Assembly: GCF_025056915.1 (NCBI RefSeq)
Contig: NZ_JANWVH010000015.1
Span: 1 to 44,593 of the forward strand
Direction of reading: 5' to 3'
Source of the DNA: Meiothermus sp.
Lineage (GTDB): Bacteria; Deinococcota; Deinococci; Deinococcales; Thermaceae
Length of the DNA: 44,593 nucleotides
Shown: positions 29,675 through 39,557 of the stretch, one piece after another
How the letters are laid out: each line of letters begins with the position of its first letter
Numbering within the stretch: position 1 is the stretch's first letter
Position numbers and translations under genes: made by a program
Notes under the pieces: generated by a model
The model's input: only the letters and a program-made list of their open reading frames with translations
Told to the model about the DNA's origin: nothing
Databases searched by the model: none

Positions 29675-30997
29675 TCAAGCCATCATCAGGGGAATGGTGG
29701 TGGGTTCTTCGGCCCCCACCACCTCCCCAAACAGCATGTGCGGGGTGGCCTGCTTGACCACCACCTGATACAGCCCCGGACGGGGCGCCTGGGCCGCTGG
29801 AATCAGGGTGGGGTGGTTGCCCCGGGTGTGGCCTTCCACGTAGCTTTCGTCCTTGGCCGCGCCGCGCACCAGCACCTCCACAGTCCGGCCCACCCAGCGC
29901 TGGTTCTGGCGGTAGCTCCACTCCTTTTGCTTTTCGATGAGGCGCTGGAGCCGCTCCACCTTCACCTCGCGGGGCATGTCGGGGAAGTGCTTGTAGCTCG
30001 GCGTGCCGGGGCGGGGGGAGTAGATGAACATGTAGGCCTGGTCGTAGCCCACCTGGTCGTAGAGGGAGAGGGTTTCCTGGAAGTCTTCTTCGGTCTCGCC
30101 GGGGAAGCCCACGATGATGTCGGTGGAGAGCACCACCTCGGGCAGGGCCTCGCGGATGGCCCGGATGCGGTCTAAGTACCACTCGCGCCTATACTCCCGG
30201 CCCATGCGGCGCAGCACCCGGTTGGAGCCCGACTGCACCGGCAGGTGGATGTAGCGGCAGACCGCCGGGGTCTCGGCCATGGCGGCGATTACGTCGTCGG
30301 TGAAGTTGACCGGGTGAGAGGTGGTGAACTTGATGCGGGGAAGGCCCATCTGGCCCACCATCCGCAAAAGCTCGGCGAAGCTCGGAAAGCCGGGCTGGTC
30401 CTTGCCGTAGGAGTTTACGTTCTGGCCCAGGAGGGTGACCTCCACCACGCCGGCGGCCTTGAGCTGCTCGATTTCCCGCAAAATCAGGTCGGGGTGGCGG
30501 CTCACCTCGGGGCCCCGGGTGGTGGGCACGATGCAATAAGTGCAGTGGTGGTTGCAGCCCCGGATGATGCTCACGAAGGCCGAGAGAGCCCCCTGGGGAG
30601 CGGGGGGTAGGTGGTGGGTGAGTTCCTCGCGGAAGGAAAGGTCCCAGAATTTGTGTTTGGACTCGAGGGCCTTGCCAATCTCGGTGAGCGCCCCCGGCCC
30701 CAGCAGCACGTCCACTTCAAACTTGCGGGCCATCTGCTGGCCCTCCTCGAGCTGGGCCAGGCAGCCCATCATGCCCACCAGCAGGGGCCGCTGTTCCTTG
30801 GCCTTGCGCAGCTCACCCAAAAGCGAGCGCACCTTCTCGACGGGCTTGCCGCGCACCGCGCAGGTGTTGACCAGCACAAAATCGGCTTCCTGCCAGAAGT
30901 CTACAAATTCCGCGCCCAACGACACCAGCTCGCTTTTCACGAGGTGGGTGTCGTACTCGTTCATCTGGCAGCCATAGGTGATGATATGGGTTTTCAT
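29675..30997 (-). CDS. miaB: tRNA-2-methylthio-N6-dimethylallyladenosine synthase
   Basis: MiaB is a radical-SAM enzyme that adds the methylthio group to i6A37 in tRNAs reading UNN codons. The 440-residue protein has the N-terminal UPF0004 domain with cluster ligands Cys10, Cys46 and Cys79 ([12 protein letters not shown] and VNTCAVRGK). The radical-SAM motif Cys148-x3-Cys152-x2-Cys155 lies in [21 protein letters not shown]. Residues 375-440 form the TRAM RNA-binding domain ([25 protein letters not shown]). GAGGT precedes the ATG by about 5 nt. Confidence 0.95.
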   Translation of the reverse strand: MKTHIITYGCQMNEYDTHLVKSELVSLGAEFVDFWQEADFVLVNTCAVRGKPVEKVRSLLGELRKAKEQRPLLVGMMGCLAQLEEGQQMARKFEVDVLLGPGALTEIGKALESKHKFWDLSFREELTHHLPPAPQGALSAFVSIIRGCNHHCTYCIVPTTRGPEVSRHPDLILREIEQLKAAGVVEVTLLGQNVNSYGKDQPGFPSFAELLRMVGQMGLPRIKFTTSHPVNFTDDVIAAMAETPAVCRYIHLPVQSGSNRVLRRMGREYRREWYLDRIRAIREALPEVVLSTDIIVGFPGETEEDFQETLSLYDQVGYDQAYMFIYSPRPGTPSYKHFPDMPREVKVERLQRLIEKQKEWSYRQNQRWVGRTVEVLVRGAAKDESYVEGHTRGNHPTLIPAAQAPRPGLYQVVVKQATPHMLFGEVVGAEEPTTIPLMMA

Positions 30998-31057
30998 GCG
31001 AACCTCGAGGCCGACCGGAGGGATTCCGGGGCCACACAGAACCTCAGTGTAGCAGAG

Positions 31058-31930
31058 TTATTCCAGGGGTTCACCCCAGGGCCGTGGCAGACCTTCTTCA
31101 ATCAGCCGCATCAGGCGGGGCTCCTCGGCGGGAATGTTCTCGCGCAGGCGGGCCGCCGCCACAATGGGCATCCAGGCCTGGAGTTCGGCCAGGTCGAGGC
31201 CCGAAAAGGTCTGGTAGTGCTCGAGGTAGGTCTGGTAAAAAAGCTCGCGCTGCTGCATGATTTCCTCGCGCCCCGGCAGGTCGGGCGGGAGTTCGCTGTA
31301 AAGCACCAGCAAGGTGGTGCGGGCCATGTCGGCCAGGGGGTTGCCGCGCATGGCCCCAGGCCAGTCAATCACATGCACCCCCTCGTCTCCAACCAGCACG
31401 TTCTCGGGGTGGAAGTCGCCGTGGCAAAGCGCGGTTCCGTCGGGCAGGCGCTTTAGATGATGGAGCAGGGCCGTCCGCAACTCGAGCGGCAGTCGGCTGG
31501 CCTCGATGCGGCGAATGAGGTGAAGCCGCTGGGAGGGCAAATGCCCCGCCGACTTGTTGTGAAGCTGGCGGTGCAAGGCCCCCAGCATCTGGGCTGCAAA
31601 GCGCAGCCGGGTGGGGTCGGTCTGGATATAGTCGGTTAGGGGCACCCCCTTAATCCACTGCAACACCAGGCCCCAGCGCCCTTCAAACTGGAGCACATCC
31701 TCCACCCTGGCACAGGGCACCCCCATCAGCCAGACCTGCTGGGTGAGGCGGGCCTCGAGTTCGGCGTCGGCTTGGGAAAACTCGGGCCAGAATAGCTTGA
31801 GCACGTATCCATCGGCCCAGGCAAAGACCTCGGCATCGCGCCCTTGTCCGAGCCGTGTCAGCAACATCGCACCCAGGATACCTGCTTCCCAGGCCCTTTG
31901 CCTAAATACTTCGTGGGAATCCGGCTTCAT
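31058..31930 (-). CDS. Aminoglycoside phosphotransferase-fold kinase
   Basis: This is a 290-residue protein of the APH/choline-kinase-like superfamily. The catalytic loop is CHGDFHPENVLV (Asp base, Asn metal ligand) and the metal-binding aspartate is in HVIDWPGAMRGNP. The N-terminal lobe has RLGQGRDAEVFAWADGYVLKLF, with the presumed ATP-binding lysine. Members phosphorylate diverse small molecules, so antibiotic resistance should not be assumed. It lies 60 nt upstream of miaB on the same strand and diverges from the leu operon. No clear ribosome-binding site precedes the ATG. Confidence 0.82.
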   Translation of the reverse strand: MKPDSHEVFRQRAWEAGILGAMLLTRLGQGRDAEVFAWADGYVLKLFWPEFSQADAELEARLTQQVWLMGVPCARVEDVLQFEGRWGLVLQWIKGVPLTDYIQTDPTRLRFAAQMLGALHRQLHNKSAGHLPSQRLHLIRRIEASRLPLELRTALLHHLKRLPDGTALCHGDFHPENVLVGDEGVHVIDWPGAMRGNPLADMARTTLLVLYSELPPDLPGREEIMQQRELFYQTYLEHYQTFSGLDLAELQAWMPIVAAARLRENIPAEEPRLMRLIEEGLPRPWGEPLE

Positions 31931-31980
31931 ACCGGCGTTGATTGCCTTTGCCCAGCGTCCGGTTCACCTGGCCCCACAGC

Positions 31981-32009
31981 TTGACGTTTTGGTATACCAA
32001 ACTTATACT
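31981..32009 (+). promoter_or_regulatory. Consensus promoter of the leu operon with embedded operator
   Basis: TTGACG (31981-31986) and TATACT (32004-32009) are separated by exactly 17 bp. Positions 31988-32001 inside the spacer form the perfect 14-bp palindrome TTTGGTATACCAAA. Palindromes of the form TGGTNNACCA are typical of GntR-family repressors, but other regulators are possible. Occupancy here should block RNA polymerase directly. Confidence 0.85.
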
Positions 32010-32016
32010 CATGGCA

Positions 32017-32067
32017 ATGTTGGCTCGAGTCAAGCAGCACCTACTAAGCCCCGCTCGAGGGGTCTAG
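32017..32067 (+). CDS. leuL: leu operon leader peptide (16 residues)
   Basis: The frame reads [16 protein letters not shown] and stops at TAG. Its ATG begins 7 nt after the -10 box, so it should lie at the very 5' end of the mRNA and be translated without a Shine-Dalgarno site. An in-frame ATG two codons upstream (32011) would fall before the expected transcription start. Leucines 9 and 10 are encoded by tandem CTA, a codon rare in this G+C-rich window. They sit directly before the first arm of the attenuator. Ribosome stalling there during leucine shortage would favour the antiterminator. Confidence 0.8.
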   Translation: MLARVKQHLLSPARGV

Positions 32068-32115
32068 TCGGCTGCAGGCAGGACCCCAGGGCACCGCGCC
32101 TCTGGGGTCTTGTTA
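32048..32115 (+). terminator. Transcription attenuator of the leu operon
   Basis: Four segments can be assigned: 1, CCCC at 32049-32052; 2, GGGGTC at 32059-32064; 3, GACCCC at 32082-32087; 4, GGGGTC at 32104-32109. 1:2 is a protector hairpin, 2:3 a perfect 6-bp antiterminator. 3:4 is the core of the long terminator GACCCCAG.../...CTGGGGTC, followed by TTGTTA. The tandem leucine codons end 3 nt before segment 1. The T-run is short, so the terminator may be leaky. Confidence 0.8.
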
Positions 32116-32146
32116 TCGGAGGTTGAGCGCACAGGAGGCACACCAA

Positions 32147-33571
32147 ATGGGAAAAAGCTTGTACGAGAAAGTCTGGGAGACCCACGCCCTCCGCACCCTG
32201 CCCAACGGGCAGACCCAGCTCTTCATTGACACCCACCTGATTCACGAAGTCACCAGCCCCCAGGCCTTCGGGATGCTGCGCGACCTGGGCCTCAAGGTGC
32301 GCTTCCCCGAGCGTACCTTTGCCACGGTGGATCACATCGTGCCCACCCATTCGCTGCTCGAGCCCTTCGCCGACCCCCAAGCCGACGAGATGATCCGCCA
32401 GCTCCGCAAGAACGTGCAGGAGTTTGGCATCACCTTCTTCGACGTAAGCTCTGGGCTTCAGGGCATCGTGCACGTGATTGGCCCGGAAAACGGCATTACC
32501 CAGCCCGGCATGACCATCGCCTGTGGCGACTCCCACACCTCCACCCACGGGGCCTTTGGGGCCATTGCCTTCGGGATTGGCACCACCCAGGTGCGCGATG
32601 TGCTGGCCACCCAGACCATGGCGGTGAGCAAGCTCAAGGTGCGGCGCATCAACGTAAACGGCCAGCTGCGTCCGGGGGTCTATGCCAAGGACGTTATCCT
32701 GCACATCATCAAGGTGCTGGGGGTGAATGGGGGCATCGGCTACGCCTACGAGTACGGCGGTGAGGTCTTCGACCGCTTCAGCATGGAAGAGCGCATGACC
32801 GTCTGCAACATGAGCATCGAGGGCGGGGCCCGCATTGGCTACGTCAACCCCGACCAGACCACCTTCGACTATCTGAAGGGCCGCCCCTATGCCCCCAAAG
32901 GCGCCGAGTGGGACAGGGCCGTGGAACGCTGGAAGGCCCTGGCCTCCGACCCCGATGCCCACTACGACGACGTGGTCAACATCCGCGCCGAGGACATCGC
33001 CCCTACCGTCACCTGGGGCATCAACCCCGGCCAGGGGTGCGCCATTACCGACCGCGTCCCCGACCCCGCCCTCTACCCCGAGGCCGAGCGGGCCGGCCTG
33101 GAGGAAGCCCTCAAACACATGAAGCTCCAGCCTGGCCAGCCCATCAAGGGGGTCAAGGTAGATGTGGCCTTTCTGGGCAGCTGCACCAACGGTCGCCTTT
33201 CGGACTTCCGCGAGGCCGCCAAATACCTCAAGGGCCGCAAGGTAGCCCCCGGCGTGCGGGCCATTGCGGTACCGGGCTCCCAGCAGGTGGCCCAGGCGTG
33301 CGAGGAGGAAGGCATTGCCGAAATCTTCCGCCAGGCCGGGTTCGAGTGGCGCGGGGCCGGTTGCAGCATGTGCCTGGCCATGAACCCCGACAAGCTCGTA
33401 GGGGACGAGCTGTGCGCCTCTTCTTCCAACCGCAACTTCAAAGGCCGCCAGGGGAGTGCCACCGGGCGCACCATTCTGATGAGCCCGGTCATGGTGGTGG
33501 CCGCTGCCGTGACCGGCAGGGTCAGCGATGCCAGGGAAGTGTTTGGGGTGGGCGAGCTGGTCGGTGCGTAA
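32147..33571 (+). CDS. leuC: 3-Isopropylmalate dehydratase large subunit
   Basis: LeuC, with LeuD, isomerises 2-isopropylmalate to 3-isopropylmalate in leucine synthesis. The 474-residue protein carries the [4Fe-4S] ligands Cys346 (LGSCTNGR), Cys406 and Cys409 ([11 protein letters not shown]). Active-site stretches include [23 protein letters not shown], and [26 protein letters not shown] start at the ATG at 32147, 8 nt after AGGAGG, rather than the upstream TTG at 32123. It is the first structural gene of the attenuated leu operon. Confidence 0.97.
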   Translation: MGKSLYEKVWETHALRTLPNGQTQLFIDTHLIHEVTSPQAFGMLRDLGLKVRFPERTFATVDHIVPTHSLLEPFADPQADEMIRQLRKNVQEFGITFFDVSSGLQGIVHVIGPENGITQPGMTIACGDSHTSTHGAFGAIAFGIGTTQVRDVLATQTMAVSKLKVRRINVNGQLRPGVYAKDVILHIIKVLGVNGGIGYAYEYGGEVFDRFSMEERMTVCNMSIEGGARIGYVNPDQTTFDYLKGRPYAPKGAEWDRAVERWKALASDPDAHYDDVVNIRAEDIAPTVTWGINPGQGCAITDRVPDPALYPEAERAGLEEALKHMKLQPGQPIKGVKVDVAFLGSCTNGRLSDFREAAKYLKGRKVAPGVRAIAVPGSQQVAQACEEEGIAEIFRQAGFEWRGAGCSMCLAMNPDKLVGDELCASSSNRNFKGRQGSATGRTILMSPVMVVAAAVTGRVSDAREVFGVGELVGA

Positions 33572-33649
33572 GGCTCTTGTGCAACCCCAGGCACGGGGCT
33601 TTGTGGACACCTCAGGCCGGTAGTGCTGGTCATAGAAGGAGAGGTCTGT

Positions 33650-33861
33650 TTGTCATCGTTGGCGTTGATTCGAGGGGTGGCGCTGGTGGCGGCCTCGGTG
33701 CTGCTGTCCATCGCCACCCTGGGGCTGTGGCTGGGCAACCTGCAAACCAATCCGGTGCTCAGCTGGGTGGTTTTTGCGGTGGGGTTTACCCTTTCGGCCA
33801 TCGCTGCAATTGCCGGCATCTGGGGCATCCTGGGTTTTTTCAGAGATAAGGAGGGCAAGTA

Positions 33862-33862
<1 letters not shown>
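33650..33862 (+). CDS. Small membrane protein inside the leu operon
   Basis: This 70-residue protein has two hydrophobic segments (about residues 6-27 and 37-60, LIRGVALVAASVLLSIATLGLW and VLSWVVFAVGFTLSAIAAIAGIWGIL) and a charged end (FFRDKEGK). I start at the TTG at 33650, 5 nt after AAGGAGAGG; a GTG at 33623 is an alternative. Its TAA shares a base with the leuD ATG (TAATG), so the two are translationally coupled. No family is recognised. Its place between leuC and leuD, whose products form one enzyme, is unusual. Confidence 0.65.
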
Positions 33863-35534
<1,672 letters not shown>

Positions 35535-35689
35535 AGCCCCTGCCCAACCCTTCGACCTTGCGATGGGTTCATCCATCCCAACCCCTCGAGGTGCGCTTGA
35601 AGGGCTGGCGTTGAGACCTGCGAGCCGCAACCTGCGTTGGGCCAGCAGCCCCCTGGCAGTTTTCGACGATTGGACGTATACACAGAAGC

Positions 35690-36436
35690 ATGAAACTCAA
35701 AAACCAGACCTTCATTATCACCGGAGCCAGCCGGGGCATCGGCGAGGCCCTGGCGCTTGAGCTGGCCCGGGCCGGGGCCAACCTGGTCATTGGGGCCCGC
35801 AACCAGACCGCCCTCGAGTTCGTGCGCGACGAGGTGCGCAACCTGGGGGTGCGCTGCGAAGCGGTGGCCGGAAGTGCGGCCCACAGTACCGTAGCCGAAG
35901 CTCTGGTGGCCCAGGCCTTGCAAATCGGAAACTTTGTGGGCTTCATCCACAACGCAGGCGTTTTGAATGCGGGGCCGCTGGCCTACGAGCTGATTGAACC
36001 GCAGTACGACGAAATCATGGAATCCAATGTCAAGGGCGGTTATCAGCTGGCCCGCTTTGCCTATCCCCATTTAATCCGCCAGCCCGGCAGCGTTGCGGTG
36101 TTTTTGGGGTCGGGCGTGGCCGAGCGCAACATCCCCGGCATGGGCATCTATGCCATTGCCAAGGCCGCCGAGGAGCACCTCAGCCGGCAACTGGCGGTCG
36201 AAGCCCCCGAGGTGACCTGTTTCACCTACCGCCCCGGCATTGTCGAAACCGAGATGCAAAGGCAGCTCCGCGAGGCTGAAGGGGGCGGGGGGCAGACCCT
36301 GCGCCCCCTGTTCAGGGGTTACAAAGCCCAGGGCCGGGTGCTGACCCCCGAACAGTCGGCCAGGGCCCTGGTGCGCATCCTGGAGGGCAACCCGCGCAAA
36401 TTCCACGGCCAAATCGCCGCCCACAACGACGCCTGA
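35690..36436 (+). CDS. Short-chain dehydrogenase/reductase
   Basis: This is a 248-residue classical SDR. The nucleotide-binding loop is ITGASRGIGEALALELARAG. The catalytic tetrad is Asn113, Ser141, Tyr154 and Lys158 (YAIAK), and NAG (residues 88-90) supports the central sheet. Substrate and cofactor preference cannot be settled; the basic residues after the glycine loop and GARNQT hint at NADP. TATACA ends 7 nt before the ATG, a near-match to the leaderless promoter pattern. It lies between leuB and ilvD, but a link with branched-chain synthesis is unproven. Confidence 0.85.
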   Translation: MKLKNQTFIITGASRGIGEALALELARAGANLVIGARNQTALEFVRDEVRNLGVRCEAVAGSAAHSTVAEALVAQALQIGNFVGFIHNAGVLNAGPLAYELIEPQYDEIMESNVKGGYQLARFAYPHLIRQPGSVAVFLGSGVAERNIPGMGIYAIAKAAEEHLSRQLAVEAPEVTCFTYRPGIVETEMQRQLREAEGGGGQTLRPLFRGYKAQGRVLTPEQSARALVRILEGNPRKFHGQIAAHNDA

Positions 36437-36531
36437 TACAACCGCCCCATCAGACCCCGATTCTGAGCAAAGCCAGGCTGAACACTCTGAGCCCCAGGTC
36501 AAGCTAGCCCCAACACCGGGCGTTTCAGGGC

Positions 36532-36560
36532 TTTTGAGCGTTGCTTTTTCACGGTAAGAT
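36532..36560 (+). promoter_or_regulatory. Promoter of ilvD
   Basis: TAAGAT (36555-36560) is a good -10 box. TTTTGA (36532-36537) lies 17 bp upstream, and TTGAGC at 36534 is an alternative with a 15-bp spacer. The predicted start leaves about 30 nt of leader with GAGGT before the ATG. Confidence 0.5.
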
Positions 36561-36596
36561 AGCGCCAGAAGCGAAAACATACTCTGAGGTTTGCCT

Positions 36597-38261
36597 ATGC
36601 GAAGCGATACCATCAAACTAGGCCCCCAGCAATCCCCCGCCCGCGCCATGCTCCGCGCGGTGGGTATCGGCGACGAGGAGTTCAAGATTCCCTGGGTGGG
36701 CATCGTGAATACCTGGACCGAAGGAATGCCCTGCAACTACCACCTGCGCGACCTGGCCGCCGACCTGAAAATTGGGGCCAAAGAGGCCGGTTTCCACACC
36801 TTCGAGTTCGGCGCTCCGGCCATCTCTGACGGGATTAGCATGGGCACGGTGGGGATGCGGGCCTCGCTGGTCTCGCGCGAGGTGATCGCCGACTCCATTG
36901 AGCTAATTGCCCAGGGCTACCTCTACGACGGCATGGTGGCACTGGTGGCCTGCGACAAAACCAACCCCGGCGGCATGATGGGGGTGATTCGGGCCAACGT
37001 GCCCAGCCTGGTGCTGTATGGCGGCTCGATTGCCCCCGGCTACCTGAACGGCAAGGCCCAGACCGTGGTGAGCGTGTTCGAGGCGGTGGGCCAGTATGCG
37101 GCGGGCAAGATTGATGCAAAGCAGCTCGAGGCCGTCGAGCGCACCGCCATCCCCGGCGCGGGGGCCTGCGGCGGGCAGTACACCGCCAATACCATGGCCA
37201 TGGTGCTCGAGGTGATGGGCTTCTCCCCCATTGGCTACAACGCCATTCCCGCCGTGCACCCCGAGAAGAAGCCCGCCGGGCGCCGGGCCATGCAGATTCT
37301 GGCCGATGCCATCCGGCATAACCGCACCCCCAAAAGCTTCCTGACCAAAAAGAGCTTCACCAACGCCATTGCCGCCGTAGCCGCCACCGGCGGCTCCACC
37401 AACGCGGTGTTGCACCTGCTGGCCATTGCCAAGGAGGCCGGCATCAAGCTCACCCTCGAGGAGTTCGACAAAATCTCCCGCAAAACCCCGGTGATTGCCG
37501 ATATGCGCCCCTGGGGCCAGTACACCGCCTGGGAACTCTACGAGGCCGGCGGCATTCCCCTGATTATCCGCCGCCTGATTGAGGGCGGCCTGATTGACGG
37601 CGACCAGATGACCGTGAGCGGCAAGACCCTCTGGCAGGAGACCAAAAATGCCCCGGAAACCAAAGGCCAGAAGGTGGTGACCAAGGTCAGCAAGCCCTTC
37701 AAGCCCGAGGGCGGGCTGCGCGTGCTCAAGGGCTCGCTGGCCCCGGACGGCGCGGTGCTCAAGCTGGCTGGCACCGAAACCAAAGTGCACCGAGGCCCGG
37801 CCCGCGTTTTCGACGGCGAGCAGAGCGCCATGAAGGCCGTACTCAAGAAGCAAATCAAACCCGGCGACGTGGTGGTGATCCGCTACGAAGGCCCCAAGGG
37901 CGCCCCCGGCATGCCCGAGATGCTCTCGGTCACCTCGGCCCTGGTGGGCGAGGGGCTGGGCCCGCACGTGGCACTCGTGACCGACGGGCGCTTTAGCGGT
38001 GGCACCAAGGGCCTGATGATTGGCCACGTGGCCCCCGAGGCCTTTGTGGGCGGCCCCATCGCGCTGGTCAAGGAAGGCGACATCATCTCGATTGACTGCG
38101 ACAAAGGCATTTTGAACCTGGAGGTCTCGGAAAAGGAACTCGCCAAACGGGCCAAAGCCTGGAAGCCCCCCAAGCCGCACTACAAAAGCGGCCTGTTCGC
38201 CCGCTACGCGGCGCTGGTCAGCAGCGCTCGAGAGGGGGCGGTGCTGGTGAAGCCGGAGTAG
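36597..38261 (+). CDS. ilvD: Dihydroxy-acid dehydratase
   Basis: IlvD dehydrates dihydroxy-acids to 2-oxo acids, the shared last-but-one step to valine and isoleucine and the source of the leucine precursor. The 554-residue protein has the three cysteines of a [2Fe-2S] cluster: Cys46 (TEGMPCNYH), Cys119 ([12 protein letters not shown]) and Cys191 ([14 protein letters not shown]). [14 protein letters not shown] and [21 protein letters not shown] are further family blocks. I start at the ATG at 36597 with GAGGT 6 nt upstream; the frame opens two codons earlier. Confidence 0.97.
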   Translation: MRSDTIKLGPQQSPARAMLRAVGIGDEEFKIPWVGIVNTWTEGMPCNYHLRDLAADLKIGAKEAGFHTFEFGAPAISDGISMGTVGMRASLVSREVIADSIELIAQGYLYDGMVALVACDKTNPGGMMGVIRANVPSLVLYGGSIAPGYLNGKAQTVVSVFEAVGQYAAGKIDAKQLEAVERTAIPGAGACGGQYTANTMAMVLEVMGFSPIGYNAIPAVHPEKKPAGRRAMQILADAIRHNRTPKSFLTKKSFTNAIAAVAATGGSTNAVLHLLAIAKEAGIKLTLEEFDKISRKTPVIADMRPWGQYTAWELYEAGGIPLIIRRLIEGGLIDGDQMTVSGKTLWQETKNAPETKGQKVVTKVSKPFKPEGGLRVLKGSLAPDGAVLKLAGTETKVHRGPARVFDGEQSAMKAVLKKQIKPGDVVVIRYEGPKGAPGMPEMLSVTSALVGEGLGPHVALVTDGRFSGGTKGLMIGHVAPEAFVGGPIALVKEGDIISIDCDKGILNLEVSEKELAKRAKAWKPPKPHYKSGLFARYAALVSSAREGAVLVKPE

Positions 38262-38282
38262 CCAAATGCCTAAAGCAATAGC

Positions 38283-38591
38283 TCAGGCTGAATCTGAGCT
38301 TTCTTGTTCCACAGCGCCGACTTTGAAAACATCCCTGACCGGATTGCCTGCATAGATTTTTGCGGCGGCTCCTAGATGGTTGGGTACATGAATCAAAAAA
38401 CCCAAAAGCAGTTGGCTGGCTTCCTTTGGGCTTAGGGCCTCGGGATTTTGATAGAACTTGACCAGAGCCTCGAGGTCATCGAGCCAATCCGTCATATGGA
38501 AAGCCACATCCGAAGCTTCGGTAGGGGACAACTCCATTTCTGTAGTCGAAATCTGCTCTAAAGTTTGCCGAATTCTCAAGCTGTCAAACAT
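38283..38591 (-). CDS. Small unknown protein
   Basis: I do not recognise this 102-residue soluble protein (MFDSLRIRQTLEQISTTEMELSP...). It looks mainly helical and acidic (TEASDVAFHMTDWLDDLEALVKFYQNPEALSPKEASQLLLGFLIHVPNHLGAAAKIY). A TATCCT box ends 6 nt before the ATG, arguing that it is transcribed as a leaderless gene. It converges on ilvD with 21 nt between the stops. Confidence 0.6.
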   Translation of the reverse strand: MFDSLRIRQTLEQISTTEMELSPTEASDVAFHMTDWLDDLEALVKFYQNPEALSPKEASQLLLGFLIHVPNHLGAAAKIYAGNPVRDVFKVGAVEQESSDSA

Positions 38592-38597
38592 GCCTCA

Positions 38598-38603
38598 AGG
38601 ATA
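38598..38603 (-). promoter_or_regulatory. -10 box for the leaderless 102-residue protein gene
   Basis: Minus-strand TATCCT ends 6 nt before the ATG at 38591. TGAGG overlaps the gap and could also help ribosome binding. Confidence 0.45.
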
Positions 38604-38761
38604 CTCGAGCCGAGCCTCGAGCTCGAAGATGAACTGGGTGAAGAAGGGTAGGCTCGAGGCCTGCGGATAGACAGGGCTTACGCTTTGGGCCTGGCTGCAC
38701 CCTTCGGCCCGGAGCCCAAATGCGGGGCCTCTCGAGCCTCGACGCGTGCGGCCCCAGCCAT

Positions 38762-38767
38762 TAGGCT
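38762..38767 (+). promoter_or_regulatory. -10 box for leaderless TrmJ-like gene mRNA
   Basis: TAGGCT ends 7 nt before the ATG at 38775, without a ribosome-binding site between. Confidence 0.5.
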
Positions 38768-38774
38768 AGAGCCG

Positions 38775-39548
38775 ATGGATTGGCTTCAGAACATCCGTGT
38801 GGTGCTGGTGGGCAGCCAGGAACCCATGAACGTGGGGGCCGCCGCCCGTGCCATGCAAAACTTTGGCATCTCCGACTTGTGGCTGGTGGCCCCCGAGCCG
38901 AGGGTGCGCGAGGATTTGGCCCTGCATCCGGGGGGCTCGCTGGCCTACCGACTGGCGGTTCATGCCGAAGAGATTCTGGACCGCCTCAAGGTTGTGCAAA
39001 CCCTCGCGGAAGCCGTTGGCGAAGCCCGGCTGGTGGTAGGTACCACCGTGCGGGAGCGGGAAATTTACACCGGCCCGGTGGTCGGCCCCAAAGCCATGGC
39101 CCATCGGGTGGCCGAGGTAGCCCCGCAGGGCCGGGTGGCCCTGGTCTTTGGCCGCGAGACCTCGGGCCTGACCACCGACGAACTCGACCTGTCGCAGCTC
39201 ATTGTGCGGATACCCACCTCGCCCAAGCAGTCCAGCCTCAACCTGGCCCAGGCGGTGCTGCTTTTATGCTACGAAGTGTTTGGCATGGCCCTGGAGCCGC
39301 CCAAGCCCGCCGAAGCCGAGCTGGCCGACCAGGAGGCCCTGCAACGGCTCTTCGATGACCTGCGCGAGTACATCCTGCGCATCGGCTTCACCGATGAGAA
39401 TCGCCTCCCCTACGCGGTTCGGCGCTTCCGCCGCCTGCTGCACAAAGCCCGCCTCACCCCGGGCGAAGTACAGTTATTGCGCGGGTTTCTGCACCAGAGC
39501 CGCTGGTATGCCCAGCACGGACGGCGTAAAACCGACCCCGAGAGGTAA
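38775..39548 (+). CDS. TrmJ-like RNA 2'-O-methyltransferase (SPOUT/TrmH family)
   Basis: SPOUT methyltransferases of this group (TrmH family group 1) 2'-O-methylate tRNA, typically at position 32. The 257-residue protein shows motif 1 VVLVGSQEPMNVGAAARAMQNFGISDLWLVAP. Motif 2 is VALVFGRETSGLTTDELDLSQLIVRIPT, and motif 3 PKQSSLNLAQAVLLLCYEVF forms the trefoil knot and SAM site. The C-terminal extension (about residues 165-257) is helical, as in TrmJ. The frame is open from 38685, but homology and the promoter box place the start at 38775. The kinase gene follows 9 nt later. Confidence 0.9.
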   Translation: MDWLQNIRVVLVGSQEPMNVGAAARAMQNFGISDLWLVAPEPRVREDLALHPGGSLAYRLAVHAEEILDRLKVVQTLAEAVGEARLVVGTTVREREIYTGPVVGPKAMAHRVAEVAPQGRVALVFGRETSGLTTDELDLSQLIVRIPTSPKQSSLNLAQAVLLLCYEVFGMALEPPKPAEAELADQEALQRLFDDLREYILRIGFTDENRLPYAVRRFRRLLHKARLTPGEVQLLRGFLHQSRWYAQHGRRKTDPER

Positions 39549-39557
39549 TGGTTGGCT

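Noticed and set aside
31058-31930. Antibiotic-resistance aminoglycoside phosphotransferase
   Set aside because: The fold and catalytic loop are present, but the family is broad and nothing points to an aminoglycoside substrate.
32030-33610. 526-codon minus-strand frame antisense to leuC
   Set aside because: It is a shadow of LeuC, which carries all its cluster cysteines.
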